Positions 28,685 to 38,163 of a DNA stretch of 64,000 nucleotides are shown here, piece after piece. The notes under the pieces were generated by a model. It was not told where the DNA came from and made no database searches. It saw nothing but the letters and a program-made list of their open reading frames with translations. This DNA is from VAZQ01 sp963840535 (GTDB taxonomy: Bacteria > Pseudomonadota > Alphaproteobacteria > Rhizobiales > Xanthobacteraceae), in NCBI GenBank assembly GCA_963840535.1, contig CAWIZJ010000041.1:1-64000 (forward strand), read 5' to 3'. Position 1 is the first letter of the stretch, and each line of letters starts with the position of its first letter. The translations under genes and the position numbers were made by a program.

Positions 28685-29123
28685 CTATTCGTCCCCGATC
28701 AGGTTTCTTAGTTCTTTTGCACGATCAGCTGTTACCTGTAGAAAACAACCGGTGCCGGCCAAGAGCGCGGCAGTACCGCCCTCTGGATCGAAATAAAACT
28801 TGCAGTTCGCGTCCCGAAATTTTATCCAAGCGCGCTGCGCCTCGAGCAGCATCTTTTTTCGTTTTGCAGAGACCTTCGACATGAGTTTCTTGTAATTTTC
28901 ATTGAGCCGAGCATCTTGACGCGCTTTTTCGTCACTCGTGCACTCAATCATTTCAGCGGTAACCCCACCGGACTTGTCCATGCAGGTCGAGTACTCCTGC
29001 GTCATTTCACTGTCGGCCGCGGCGAGCGGTGGCAGTGTTTAATAAAAGCGCCAAGACAATCAGTATACCTTCTTTTGTGCAGCGCGTTGCGGCACACGCT
29101 TTGAGCTTCCGACCTGTAGTCAT
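28685..29123 (-). pseudogene. LprI-like (DUF1311) lysozyme-inhibitor-type lipoprotein gene, frame broken at the signal peptide
   Basis: The mature part (28685-29005, 106 codons) shows the LprI pattern: CMDKSGGVTAEMIECTSDE, DARLNENYKKLMSKV, LLEAQRAWIKFRDANC and a final Cys. Without more it would lack a signal peptide. Upstream, an ATG at 29123 has a near-perfect AAGGAGATATC ribosome binding site and encodes a signal-like stretch GILIVLALLLNTATA, but in another frame. A one-base excess near 29020-29030 separates the two. The original gene was therefore about 145 codons. Translation from the strong site now stops at 29010. A short cytosolic product from the ATG at 29005 is possible. Confidence 0.75.
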
Positions 29124-29280
29124 TGTGATATCTCCTTGCAGAATACATCCACTGCTTCCCTGACGTCGGCTGATGCGTGGGATTTCGGGGCACCATCGGG
29201 ACTTCGGGACTGGGGAACTGTAACCGCGGAACGAGAGAAATGACGAAAGTCCCGACCGGGCCCGGTGAGACTCAGCCGAT

Positions 29281-29513
29281 CTAGGGCGCGCCCTGCACGT
29301 GCTTGTCTGTCCTCGTCAGGGTCCAGAGCTGCAGAGCTGCCCCGTGAAGTTGGAGCAACGGACGAGGTGCGGCTGGTTCTCGTTCGCGCCGCCGTTAAAA
29401 ATGTCCAGACACATGCCGTGGCCGCGAAACTTCGTCGTCAGCCGGACCCGATCGCCGTCCTCCGTGAGCAGGATGTTCCAGAACTGATGTTTCGGCGGAT
29501 GGGGCGTTGCATC
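29281..29513 (-). pseudogene. Orphan ricin-type beta-trefoil lectin fragment
   Basis: Directly after the stop of the binding-protein gene, in the same frame, the minus strand reads HQFWNILLTEDGDRVRLTTK, then FRGHGMCLDIFNGGANENQ and PHLVRCSNFTGQL. This is the QxW-type repeat of ricin B-like domains. An 8-bp tandem duplication (CAGCTCTG twice, about 29325-29341) breaks the frame before the expected WTLTRTDKHVQ, which then ends at a TAG at 29281. There is no start codon or upstream lectin part, so it is a leftover of a rearranged gene. Confidence 0.65.
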
Positions 29514-30710
29514 TCACTCGTCATAGAACAAATCCCCGAACCGTACCCAGCGCTTGCCGTCAAACCGCATCAGCTGCAACTGCTGGACCGCATAATAGTC
29601 AGTCGGACTAGTGTTGACTTTGATTCCTGGTAGCAGCATTGGGAGCTCGAGGTCGCGCAGGTTCGTCGCTTGGCGCATGATATTCTCGCGAGAGAGATCG
29701 CTGCCGGCCTGTTTAAGCACCTGCACAACGGTGGCCGCGTAGTTGTAGCCATTGACGAAGTTCGGCCGCCGCACATCCTCCCCTGGCAGATACTTGCTCA
29801 TCCAAGCGCGCCAATCTTTCATAGCCGGGTCATTCTCAAACGCAGGGTCTACCGGGTCCTTGCTATGGGCCGATGACAATAGACCGACGCTGCTCTCGAG
29901 CCCGGCCGGCTCGATAATAGTGGGTACCGAGGCTGAGATATTGTTCATGAAGAAAATCGGTTTCCAGCCGAGATCGTGGACCTTACGGATTGTCTGCACT
30001 GCGAACTGTAGGAGGGTCGCTGCGATTAGCGCGTCGCAGCCGGTGGCCTTGAGCTCGACGATCTGCCGCTCGACCGAGGCATCAGTGAACTCGTAGGTCG
30101 CTTCCTTGACGATTGCGGCGTATTTGTTGCCCAGCACATCGCGCACGCCAGCCGTATAGTCGCGGCCGAAGGCATCGTTCTGATAGAGGATACAGATTTT
30201 TGCATTTGGATTCTGCTTGAGAATGTGCCGGGTGTAATAACGAGCTCCCACGCGGTAGGTGGGGCGTACGCCGCCAATCGTGTAGGGCGTGTCCCTGTAG
30301 TTGCCCCAACGGTGAGCGCCACTGTCGATGAACAGCTGCGGAATTTTTCGGTCGTTGAGATATTTCGCGACTGAGAGCTGAGTGGGGGTCCCAATCGAAC
30401 CGAAAATAAAGGCAACCTGCTCCACTTCGATCAGCTTGCGCGTCTCGTTCCCGGTTCGCCACGGCGCGTACCCGTCGTCGACACTGATCAGGTTGATCTT
30501 GCGACCATTGATGCCACCCTGATCGTTGATCATTTTCATGTAGGCGATCTCGGCTAGACCGGGAGCCGAGAACCGGGCGGCCGGACCGGTATAAGGCATC
30601 GTCTGGCCGATCTTGATCTCGCTATCGGTCACCCCCGGCGCGTTCTGGGCGGCCGCTGACACTGCCATTGCACCGCTTAGAAGCAAGCAGCCGAACAAGA
30701 TCCGAAACAC
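29514..30710 (-). CDS. LivK-type ABC substrate-binding protein
   Basis: The 398-residue periplasmic protein has a GTG start at 30710 with AAGGAGGAG upstream, and a signal peptide (FGCLLLSGAMAVSAAAQ). Mature landmarks are VTDSEIKIGQTMPYTGPAA, MINDQGGINGRKINLISVDD, FGSIGTPTQLSVAKYLN and ICILYQNDAFGRDYTAGVRD. The C-terminal end is DYYAVQQLQLMRFDGKRW. The full length and normal motifs suggest it works, although no membrane or ATPase genes are adjacent. Its N-terminal region overlaps a relic of a different binding-protein gene (30750-30843), which suggests an insertion or recombination at this point. Confidence 0.92.
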   Translation of the reverse strand: MFRILFGCLLLSGAMAVSAAAQNAPGVTDSEIKIGQTMPYTGPAARFSAPGLAEIAYMKMINDQGGINGRKINLISVDDGYAPWRTGNETRKLIEVEQVAFIFGSIGTPTQLSVAKYLNDRKIPQLFIDSGAHRWGNYRDTPYTIGGVRPTYRVGARYYTRHILKQNPNAKICILYQNDAFGRDYTAGVRDVLGNKYAAIVKEATYEFTDASVERQIVELKATGCDALIAATLLQFAVQTIRKVHDLGWKPIFFMNNISASVPTIIEPAGLESSVGLLSSAHSKDPVDPAFENDPAMKDWRAWMSKYLPGEDVRRPNFVNGYNYAATVVQVLKQAGSDLSRENIMRQATNLRDLELPMLLPGIKVNTSPTDYYAVQQLQLMRFDGKRWVRFGDLFYDE

Positions 30711-30749
30711 TCCGCTCCTCCTTCGCCTTCAATATAGCCGGTCCTTCAG

Positions 30750-30843
30750 ACCCTGACGGAAGGGCCCTATGTGCGGCCGCCGCGCCGCCGAAAAGCGCGA
30801 TGAACTCGCGCCGTTTCATGATCGATTGGCATTCAATCCCCAC
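30750..30843 (-). pseudogene. N-terminal scrap of a PF04392-type binding protein
   Basis: From ATG 30819 the minus strand reads MKRREFIALFGGAAAA, the typical Tat-like leader of PF04392 binding proteins, and then breaks into unrelated sequence (HRALPSGSEG). The body of the gene is missing and the LivK-type gene begins about 40 bp later. It complements the C-terminal scraps seen elsewhere in the window. Confidence 0.65.
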
Positions 30844-30979
30844 CAGCCAAGGCAGAATTGCAGCATATCGAATTGGCAGTGATCAGTCAGGAGGCAACGG
30901 GCACGATTTTGCAACCGGCTAGACGCTTCAATGTCCGTCCGGGTCATGAGCAGAAATCCAGGGCCGAGCACCTGAGGCC

Positions 30980-31372
30980 TTATTTGGCTTTCGCGCTGCG
31001 TGGCTCGAACAGCTCGACGAGATTTCTGGACGGGTCCTGCAAGAGAATTTGCGAGCCGCCGGGTCCCATCACGATCTCGTTGCGAAATGTTACACCCGCT
31101 CCTTGCAGCCGGGCGACCTCCGCATTGAGGTCGTCCACCACGAAATGAATGCGGTTCCAGCCGCCAGACTTCGGCCGCTCGCCATCGGTCATGGGGCGGC
31201 CGGCGGAGCTTTTTGGACCGCTCAGCAGCAACCGTAGCGATCCGCGTTTGACGTCGGCAAAGGCTGGCGCCGCGCTGGAGATCAGCTCGAAGTCAAGATG
31301 CTTCGTGTACCAGGCGATCGCGGCATCAACATCATCGACCATGTAGCGAACATTGACTATCGCCTCCGGCAT
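30980..31372 (-). CDS. VOC (glyoxalase/bleomycin-resistance/dioxygenase) family protein
   Basis: The 130-residue protein has two beta-alpha-beta-beta-beta units: NVRYMVDDVDAAIAWYTKHL near the start and GGWNRIHFVVDDLNAEVARL in the middle. It ends GGSQILLQDPSRNLVELFEP. The second half keeps the metal-type His in NRIHF and Glu in NLVELFEP. The specific reaction cannot be predicted. The gene is monocistronic, with no partner closer than the SDR gene on the same strand. Confidence 0.88.
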   Translation of the reverse strand: MPEAIVNVRYMVDDVDAAIAWYTKHLDFELISSAAPAFADVKRGSLRLLLSGPKSSAGRPMTDGERPKSGGWNRIHFVVDDLNAEVARLQGAGVTFRNEIVMGPGGSQILLQDPSRNLVELFEPRSAKAK

Positions 31373-31514
31373 GTATCCTCCTTAGAGATAGGTTACGAGG
31401 CCCATGAAAGCCTTCGTCCTGGTGGTCCTGATGCGCTTTTCGGACGCCGGCCGACTGAGCGCGTGGAGAGCTCATCATTGCCGGCGTACGAAAACCTTGC
31501 ACACGAGCAGACTT

Positions 31515-32294
31515 CTAACCGTGTCCGACGTAGTCCATCCGCCCGCCATCCACTGTCAGCATCTGTGCCGTGATCCAGCCTGACACCGGTGAGGCCAAGA
31601 ACACGACCGCATTGGCGATGTCCTCCGGTTCACCGATGCGGCCCATCATCGCCAGTGCCGCGAAACGCTCCTGCGTCCCCTGCCAGTTCGTTGCGCCCCG
31701 GCCGCCGAGCGTCATGTCGGTGCGGACGAAGCCGGGCGCCACGGCGTTTACGGTGATGCCGTGTGGACCCAGCTCCAGGGCAAAGCGCCGCGTCAGAATG
31801 ACGACTTCGGCTTTGGTTGCTGCGTAGAAAGCATTGCCAGCCAGGGCGGTGCCGATCGCCGCGATCGAGCTCACGTTGACGATCCGGCCATAGCGTCGCG
31901 CCCGCATGCTCCCCATGACCGCGCGGGTGGTATGGATCATGCCCTCGACGTTGACCTGACGCATGCGGGCGACCGGCTCCGGGTCGTAGGTGTCCAGCGT
32001 GCCCCGCCAAGCCACGCCGGCATTGTTCACCAGGATCGTCACCGGACCCAGCTCTGCTTCGGTGCGGGCAACCATCGCTTCGACCGAGGCGACGTCGGCG
32101 ACGTCCGCCGCCACCGCGATCGCCCGTCCGCCCGCGTCCGCAATCGCAGCGATCAGCGCCTCGGCCGCCTCGCCATTGGCAGCATAGTTCACGCATACAG
32201 CGGCGCCGTGTTGCGCGAGAAGCGAGGCCGTTGCGCGTCCGATCCCGCGTCCGCCGCCCGTGACCACCGCCACCTGGTCCCGCCATTCCAGCAT
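31515..32294 (-). CDS. Short-chain dehydrogenase/reductase (FabG-like)
   Basis: The 259-residue SDR starts at ATG 32294 with GAGG upstream; in-frame starts farther upstream would add a non-family leader. It carries the cofactor motif VVTGGGRGIGRAT, the NNAG motif in ILVNNAGVAW and the catalytic Ser in NVSSIAAIG. The YxxxK pair is in FYAATKAEV, and the structural PGFVRTDM motif is present. It ends with the usual SGWITAQMLTVDGGRMDYVG. The enzyme is an NAD(P)H-dependent oxidoreductase of unknown substrate. Confidence 0.93.
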   Translation of the reverse strand: MLEWRDQVAVVTGGGRGIGRATASLLAQHGAAVCVNYAANGEAAEALIAAIADAGGRAIAVAADVADVASVEAMVARTEAELGPVTILVNNAGVAWRGTLDTYDPEPVARMRQVNVEGMIHTTRAVMGSMRARRYGRIVNVSSIAAIGTALAGNAFYAATKAEVVILTRRFALELGPHGITVNAVAPGFVRTDMTLGGRGATNWQGTQERFAALAMMGRIGEPEDIANAVVFLASPVSGWITAQMLTVDGGRMDYVGHG

Positions 32295-32544
32295 GTCTAC
32301 CTCTTCAAAGACCGGATCGTGCATGCCATGCGGCAGAGAACGCGTGAGATACAGCGTACGCACACGGCAGGCGCTGCAAGCCCGATGGCCACAGCGGGAT
32401 AACCGATCATGGTCATGTGTGCGGCTCGGCGCCCTTGCGGCTAGTGCCGGCTGCTGTGCGGCGCCTGGTCAACCGATCATCGGCGCGTGCACGAAGACGT
32501 CGGAATTGGACGGTCGTGCTGTGGCGGTGGCGATGTCATTCCCA

Positions 32545-32576
32545 GCAAGGTCTATTCCCGGCAAAGTCTATTCCCG
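32545..32576. repeat. Two-copy 16-bp tandem repeat
   Basis: GCAAGGTCTATTCCCG (32545-32560) is followed directly by GCAAAGTCTATTCCCG (32561-32576), and a third partial copy (GCAAAG) follows. It lies in the noncoding stretch 32295-32604 between the SDR and a hypothetical gene. That stretch is otherwise featureless. Confidence 0.75.
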
Positions 32577-32604
32577 CAAAGTGTGCTGCTGACGCGACCG
32601 ATCT

Positions 32605-33024
32605 CTATTCATGCTGCCTTTGCGTCTTCTCCCTCATGATGGCCAGCAGGCGCTCCGTTACGGGGTCCAGTTTGTCGGGCATGACCTCCTGGGCCGCAGA
32701 GTCTCCATTCGTTTCCGACGACCCGAACGGTTGCTCGCGAAAGGACGAGGACAGGTCCAACGTCCGCTTCCCTTGCTGCTGCTTCCGCAAGACCCGGATC
32801 ACCCTGATCCTGTCGCCCTCGCTGATAAAATCGATGTCATCGCTTTCATTGAGTTGTTGTTTCAACTTGTCCCTTACAGAGTTCTTGGCTTTTTGAGTCT
32901 CGGTTATCAGGATTGAAAGCTTATTCGCCTTGTGTATGTACTCATCCCAACCCTGCAATGTCTGAACCTTGTCCATGGGGAGAAACCCAATGGTCTTTGT
33001 CTTGGCTTCGCCCTGGTCTGGCAT
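32605..33024 (-). CDS. Hypothetical charged cytosolic protein
   Basis: The family is not recognised. The 139-residue product starts at ATG 33024 with AAGAGGA seven bases upstream. It has no signal or membrane segment and is strongly charged, with Gln and Lys more common than in its neighbours (KAKNSVRDKLKQQLNESDD, RVLRKQQQGKRTLDLSSSF). The middle may form a helix. The final helix is DPVTERLLAIMREKTQRQ. Lower GC and different codon use suggest a recently acquired gene. Confidence 0.6.
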   Translation of the reverse strand: MPDQGEAKTKTIGFLPMDKVQTLQGWDEYIHKANKLSILITETQKAKNSVRDKLKQQLNESDDIDFISEGDRIRVIRVLRKQQQGKRTLDLSSSFREQPFGSSETNGDSAAQEVMPDKLDPVTERLLAIMREKTQRQHE

Positions 33025-33469
33025 GTCGTTGTCCTCTTGAGCACGGAGCTTCTGTCAACGCGCTGAGGCGTTCCGCCTCGGCTGCTGCAAAGGTGCCCAA
33101 GCATGGTTTACAGATGGTTAATTCCACCAATGGACGGGTGGAAGAAGCACGATGCCTTGCGGCGAACGGGCGGGAGGCACTCTCGTACCGGCGCCCCCGG
33201 CGCAACATGACTCACCTCCAGCGGCTGTTGAACGGACATCTCCGGTCGGCACCCTTCTACCAAGGGCTGCCACAGCCAAAGGGTGGCCGCAGCCGCAGCC
33301 CTGTCGCCGCAGCTTCCCAGGTCACCCGCTTCGTTTCCGCCGCGCTCGCGGTTGGTCCGGCCTACCCCCAACTGCACCTGTGCCGTTGCGGCGCCGCGGT
33401 CGTCGGTCAGATCGTACGATATCAACTGGCCTCGGACGGAATTGACTGCAGGTGCGCCAGTGACCGAGA
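33025..33469. other. Stretch with no supported gene
   Basis: Frames are open on both strands because of the GC content, but none shows a ribosome binding site or a domain. The stretch lies downstream of the broken AraC gene and may be a decayed remainder. Confidence 0.4.
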
Positions 33470-34529
33470 TCAGTGCCGTACCGGCGAATATTGCCTGTCT
33501 CGGTCATGATGCTTGCTGTCGTCGCCATGGTCCGGAGAAAGGCCGACGCATTTCTTGAAGGCGCGACTGAAGGCAGCTTCTGATTCGAAACCGACGGCCG
33601 CTGCAACGGAGACCACCTTGGCACCGTCTTCGGCCAGCAAGCGACTTGCCAATTGCATGCGCAGCTGCTCTCAGGTACTGCATCGGCGGCTGGCCGATGA
33701 AATGCACGAAGCGTTCGGCCAACACCGAGCGGGAGGTGGCCAGCCTGCGCCGCGAGCGCATCCAGCGTCCAGTCTTGCGCCGGTGCATTGTGCAGCAACG
33801 CCAGCGCCCGCGCGACCAGTGGATCGCGCAACCCCGCGAGCCAGCCGGTTTGCCCGCCGGGCAATGCTTCGAGGTAGCGGCGCATGACGTCAACGAACAG
33901 CAGCTCGGCCATCCGCAACCTCACGACCTGTCCGGCCGAGCGGTGCTCACGAAGCTCGTGCAACGCAAACGCGATCAGATGAGACAGCCCGTTCCCCAAG
34001 ATGTCGCAGGACGGACGCAAAGCAGGCGCGGCAGGGCCGACAGCACGGGATTGAAGGGCCGCAGATCGCAGCCGAGAAATCCACAGATGAATTGCGACTT
34101 GCCCGGCCCATTGCCACCTTCGATCACGGTGGATGGCAATTTGCCGGCGGCCATGTCGCGGAAGAAGGTCACCGCCTCCTCGTGGCCGTAGGTGCGCTCA
34201 GCCTCTGGCGGGTCGGCGAGGTAGTAGGCGTCACCGTGCGGAATGACCAGCACGTCGCCGGTTTCGAAGCGCTCGGGCGGTGCGCCAGCGAGCCCTGCCC
34301 AGCAGCCGCCGTGCGTGACGATGTGCAATGAGATCAAGTGCTGCGCGGCCGGAAGCACGACGCGCCGGAACGACTCGGCCTGCGGCGCCCACGCCACCCA
34401 AGGTGTGGACGCCTCGACAAGAAACAGCATTGCGCCGGTCAGTCGCACCGAGCGCAGCATATCCGACAGCACGTCGAGCCCGGACGCTGGGGCAAGCGAT
34501 GCGGACGATTGGTCATGGCCGCTGGTCAT
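33470..34529 (-). pseudogene. AraC-family regulator with an N-terminal cupin domain, at least three frameshifts
   Basis: From ATG 34529 the first frame encodes a cupin_6-type sensory domain (SGLDVLSDMLRSVRLTGAML ... VLVIPHGDAYYLADP ... CGFLGCDLRPFNPVLSALPR). A second frame continues ILGNGLSHLIAFALHELREH and RDPLVARALALLHNAPAQDW. A third gives the first HTH region (SVLAERFVHFIGQPPMQYLR). A fourth gives the second HTH and end (MQLASRLLAEDGAKVVSVAA, VGFESEAAFSRAFKKCVGLS), finishing near 33470. All parts of one AraC regulator are thus present in order but cannot be translated as one protein. It probably once controlled a neighbouring gene. Confidence 0.85.
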
Positions 34530-34687
34530 GCGGAGACGATCTTAATAGCACACGTAGCGGTCAAAGGAAACCAGGAAATGCAGAGCGATCTCGATGCGAT
34601 CCGCGGGATGTATCGGCCTCTGCGACGGTATTCCGTCGCCGACATGGTGCGCAGCCAAGAACAATCCTACGCGAAGGGACGCGTCCC

Positions 34688-35489
34688 ATGCCCAATCAAG
34701 ATGCCTGGCAACTCGCGCATGATGCTGCCGTGGCCTACGAGAAGGATTTCGTTCCTGCCATATTTGCGCAGTGGCCGCCGGTGCTGGCCGAGGTTGCGGG
34801 CATAAGATCGGGCGACCGGGTGCTCGATGTTGCCTGTGGAACCGGCATCCTGGCGCGAGAGGTTGCAGCTCGTGTTGGGCCGAGCGGGCCGCGTCACCGG
34901 GCTCGATCTCAACGAGGGCATGCTGGCCGTGGCTCGGCGGCTGCGGCCGGAGATCGATTGGCGCCAAGGCGATGCCGCGAAACTGCCCTTCGAGGACAGC
35001 GCTTTCGATGTGGTGGTGAGCCAATTTGCGCTGATGTTTTTTCCGGACCGAGTTGCGGCCCTTCGTGAGATGTGGCGCGTGCTCGCGCCGCGCGGGCGGC
35101 TGGCGGTGGCCGTTTGCGCGCCGATTGCCCACACCAAGGGCTATTCGGTGCTCGCGGGGATATTGCGGCGAGAGGCGGGCGATGGCGCCGCAGCCATGGT
35201 CGAGGGGTACTTCGCCCTTGGCGACGAGCCAGAGCTGCAGCGGCTCTGCAAGGCGGCCGGCATCGCGGGCGCGAGCGTCCTGTCCCGCGAGGGCTGGGCG
35301 CGTTTCGCCTCGATCGACGAGCTCGTCCGGATCGAGATCAAGGGTTCGCCGCTCGCCGGCCTGGTCGACGATGCGAGCTACCAGAAAGTCCTGAAGGCGG
35401 CGCGCCAGGAGTTGCGTGAATTCTGCGATGCACAGGGAAGGGTCTCCGTTCGCCTGGACGCGACCATCGTCAGTGCCGGAAAAGGTTAG
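34688..35489 (+). pseudogene. SAM-dependent class I methyltransferase, one frameshift
   Basis: The N-terminal part from ATG 34688 reads MPNQDAWQLAHDAAVAYEKD and contains SAM motif I VLDVACGTGILAREVAARVG. An extra base in the GGGCC stretch near 34886-34890 shifts the frame. The rest (GRVTGLDLNEGMLAVARRL, GDAAKLPFEDSAFDVVVSQF, MWRVLAPRGRLAVAV and on to the stop at 35489) is in the next frame. The combined product would be about 266 residues, a UbiE/Methyltransf_11-like enzyme. Indel error or inactivation cannot be told apart from the sequence. Confidence 0.85.
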
Positions 35490-35567
35490 CAAGCGCCGCC
35501 GACATTCAGAACTACGGCTCATCGCCAGCTTGCGCGTGTATCACGGCGCTCATACTGTTGTCGCCTC

Positions 35568-37720
35568 ATGAACCTCGCGTCGTGGGTGGAGTGGCCGGGG
35601 TCCTGGCCGGTGTCACGTTCGGCGAGGACTGCGCAATCCTGAGTCCTATCGGCTTCATCTATGTCGGGCTGCTCCAGGCCGCAGTCTATCCCTACCTCAT
35701 CTGCTCGCTCCTGCACGGTCTGGGCTCGCTCGAGCCAAGCAAGGCTTGGCGCCTGTTCAAGACGCGGTTGGATCTTCTACGTGGCGGTGTGGGTGGTGAC
35801 CTTCGCGTGCCTCGTGGCCCTGGCACAGGCCATTCCGCCGATCCAACCGGCCGTCATCGGCGACACAGCGAGGGAGGAACAGAGCATCACGAAGTTGCTC
35901 GGGCTCGCTGATTCCGGCCGATCTGTTCACTGCGCTGAGCCAGAACTACGTCCCTGCGGTCGTGATCTTCTGCATCTTCTACGGGATTGCGCTCCAGACC
36001 GTCAAGGACAAGGCGCCGCTGCTGAGCATGCTGGACACCATTCGGCTGGCGAGCCTCCGGTTCTGGAATTGGATCGTGCGGCTGGCGCCCTTGGGAGTTT
36101 TCGCGCTGTTTGCTGTGACCGCGGGGACCACCGCGCTCACCGATCTCGTCAACATGAGTTTTTACCTCGTCCTCTTCCTCGTCGGCACCTGCGTGCTCGC
36201 CTTCTGGGTCTTGCCGGCGCTGATATCGGCGCTGGCGCCGGTCGCCCATCGCGAGGTGATTGTCGAGCTGCGTTCCGCGCTCGCCATCGCTGCGGTGACG
36301 ACGCTGTCGGTCGCCGCCTTGCCGTTCATCATGGAGGCGACGCGCAAGCTTGCCGATCGTTGCGGGATCGTGGACAAGGAGCGCGACGAGATCATCCGGA
36401 CGAACCTTTCGGTCGCGTATCCTCTCGGCCAGATCGGAAACTTCTTCGTCTATCTCTTCCTGGTGTTCGCCGCCTACTACTACAAGGTCCCATTGGGAGG
36501 CAGGGACGAAGCGCTGCTCCCGCTGATGACACTGCTCTCCGGATTCGGCTCGCCCACGTCAGCCGTCAATGCCGTCGAGTTCCTCTCGGCGATGGCTCGC
36601 TCTCCCGGGCGGGACCCGCGAGCTCTACGTCGAGCTGCAGACGCTCACGCGCTACTGCCAGGTGATCGTTTCGGTGATGGCCTTCGCGTTCCTGAGCGTG
36701 CTTGTCACGCTGGCCTATTACGGCAAGCTGCGAGATCCGGTTTCCACGGCTCGTCGCGTCGCTCGTCCTTCCCGCGCTCGCCTTCGTAGCCATCGCATGG
36801 GCGGGGCACGCCGCGCACGGTTATTTCCCGGCCTCGGCCGGCGTTCGCTATGGGGCGCTCACGCTCGACCCTGCCCTCACGCGCGCGGTCCAGGCCACGG
36901 TGCTGCGCGGCGCCCGGCAGAGCCGACGGCCGCCGACGCCGGCTCGAGCCGGCGCCACCATCGACCGCATCCAGCAGAGCGGCGCTTCTGCGGGTGGGCT
37001 ACAACGCGGCGCGCAGTACCGTTCTCCTACTTCAACGACGCCGGCGAACTGGTCGGCTACGATGTCGCCTTCGCCTACGACCTCGCCCGCTCGCTGAACG
37101 TGCGTGCGGTTTTCATCCCGTTCGAGTTTCCCGGTCTCGAGCGCGACCTCGAGACGGGGCGCTTCGATATCGCCATGGCAGGCATCTACGCCAGCACGCA
37201 ACGGCTGACCGCGCTCTCGGCGTCGATGACGTATTATCAGAGCCCCGTCGCCTTGCTGGTGCCGACGGCGCGGGCCCAGCGATTTCGCACCCGCGACCAG
37301 ATCCTCGCCATGCGCGGACTGCGCATGGCCATGAGCGTCGATCCGGTATCTGCATCCACGGTGGGCGCGCCTGTTCCCGAACGCCGAGATCGTGATGGTG
37401 CCCGACTATCGGACACTGCCGGATTTCTCCAAGGTGGACGCGGCGGTCTGGACGCTCGAGCAGGCTGCCGCGTTCGCCCGCTCCCATCCCGGGCATCACC
37501 GCGGTGGTGCCGCAGGGCATCAGCAATCCGTTTCTGCTGAGCTACCTGATGCCGCCCGGATCGGAGAGCGATGGTGCATTTCGTGAACTACTGGCTCGAG
37601 CTTCGGCGCGCCGACGGCATGCGGGCGCGCGAGGTCGATTACTGGATCCTGGGACGGCCCCGCGCCGCGGCGCCGCCGCGCTGGAGCATGGTGCGCAATG
37701 TGTTGCACTGGCAGGACTGA
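35568..37720 (+). pseudogene. Dicarboxylate/amino-acid symporter fused to a family-3 solute-binding domain, at least nine frame changes
   Basis: Fragments in order across all three frames reconstruct one protein. A short start MNLASW (35568) is followed by VGGVAGVLAGVTFGEDCAIL and LLQAAVYPYLICSLLHGLG, then WIFYVAVWVVTFACLVALAQ, and VPAVVIFCIFYGIALQTVKD through FYLVLFLVGTCVLAFWVLPA. Next come TTLSVAALPFIMEATRKLAD, ELYVELQTLTRYCQVIVSVM and LVLPALAFVAIAWAGHAAHG. This is the SDF (DctA/GltP-type) sodium symporter plus an extra helix. The second part is a periplasmic PBP fold: LRVGYNAAR, FSYFNDAGELVGYDVAFAYD, RFDIAMAGIYASTQRLTALS, TLPDFSKVDAAVWTLEQAAA, VPQGISNPFLLSYLMPPGSE and a final YWLELRRADGMRAREVDYWI. 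The gene is clearly dead. Confidence 0.85.
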
Positions 37721-38163
37721 CACGCCGCCGGGACGCGACAAGGGGTGTTCGCAGGATCGGATATCTGCCCGGAAGTGATGAAATGATAAATGATGAAAAC
37801 ACGTTGAGTTGGCAGTTGGGGACGAGCTGAACTTCGCGCACTGCAACAGACGCCTTACTGATATACTCAGTTACTCGCTCGTCGCCTTCTTGGTTGCGTG
37901 TTCCAAATATTCACTGGCGCGCCGCTCTTTTCGCGCCGGGAATCGGTATGTTTGTACGGTTCGCGATAGCCAAGAAACAGCCACATTCGCTCACACGTAG
38001 GTTTTACTCAACTCAGAGTGCGTTGAGCTGCCGCACGTTATTCAGGTTTCAAGTTTCATTCGACCAAGCAACGAATCAGCTCAGGGAACGAAGCAGCGAG
38101 CACCTTGTTTTCAGCGGGAGGCATGAAAGTGGAAAAGAGGAACAACCCCGAAAGGACATGATC
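37721..38163. other. AT-richer intergenic stretch, no supported gene
   Basis: The stretch has visibly lower GC than its surroundings (for example around 37760-37800 and 37900-38060). No frame here has both a start context and a plausible composition. It probably holds the promoter of the small secreted protein at 38164, although no definite -35/-10 pair was identified. Confidence 0.5.

Noticed and set aside
33108..33425. 105-codon minus-strand frame downstream of the AraC remnant
   Set aside because: Composition is like a shadow and it has no start signal; it could be decayed sequence but cannot be supported as a gene.
37894..38163. Longer N-terminus for the small secreted protein
   Set aside because: It would bury the signal peptide; ATG 38164 has the ribosome binding site and normal signal length.
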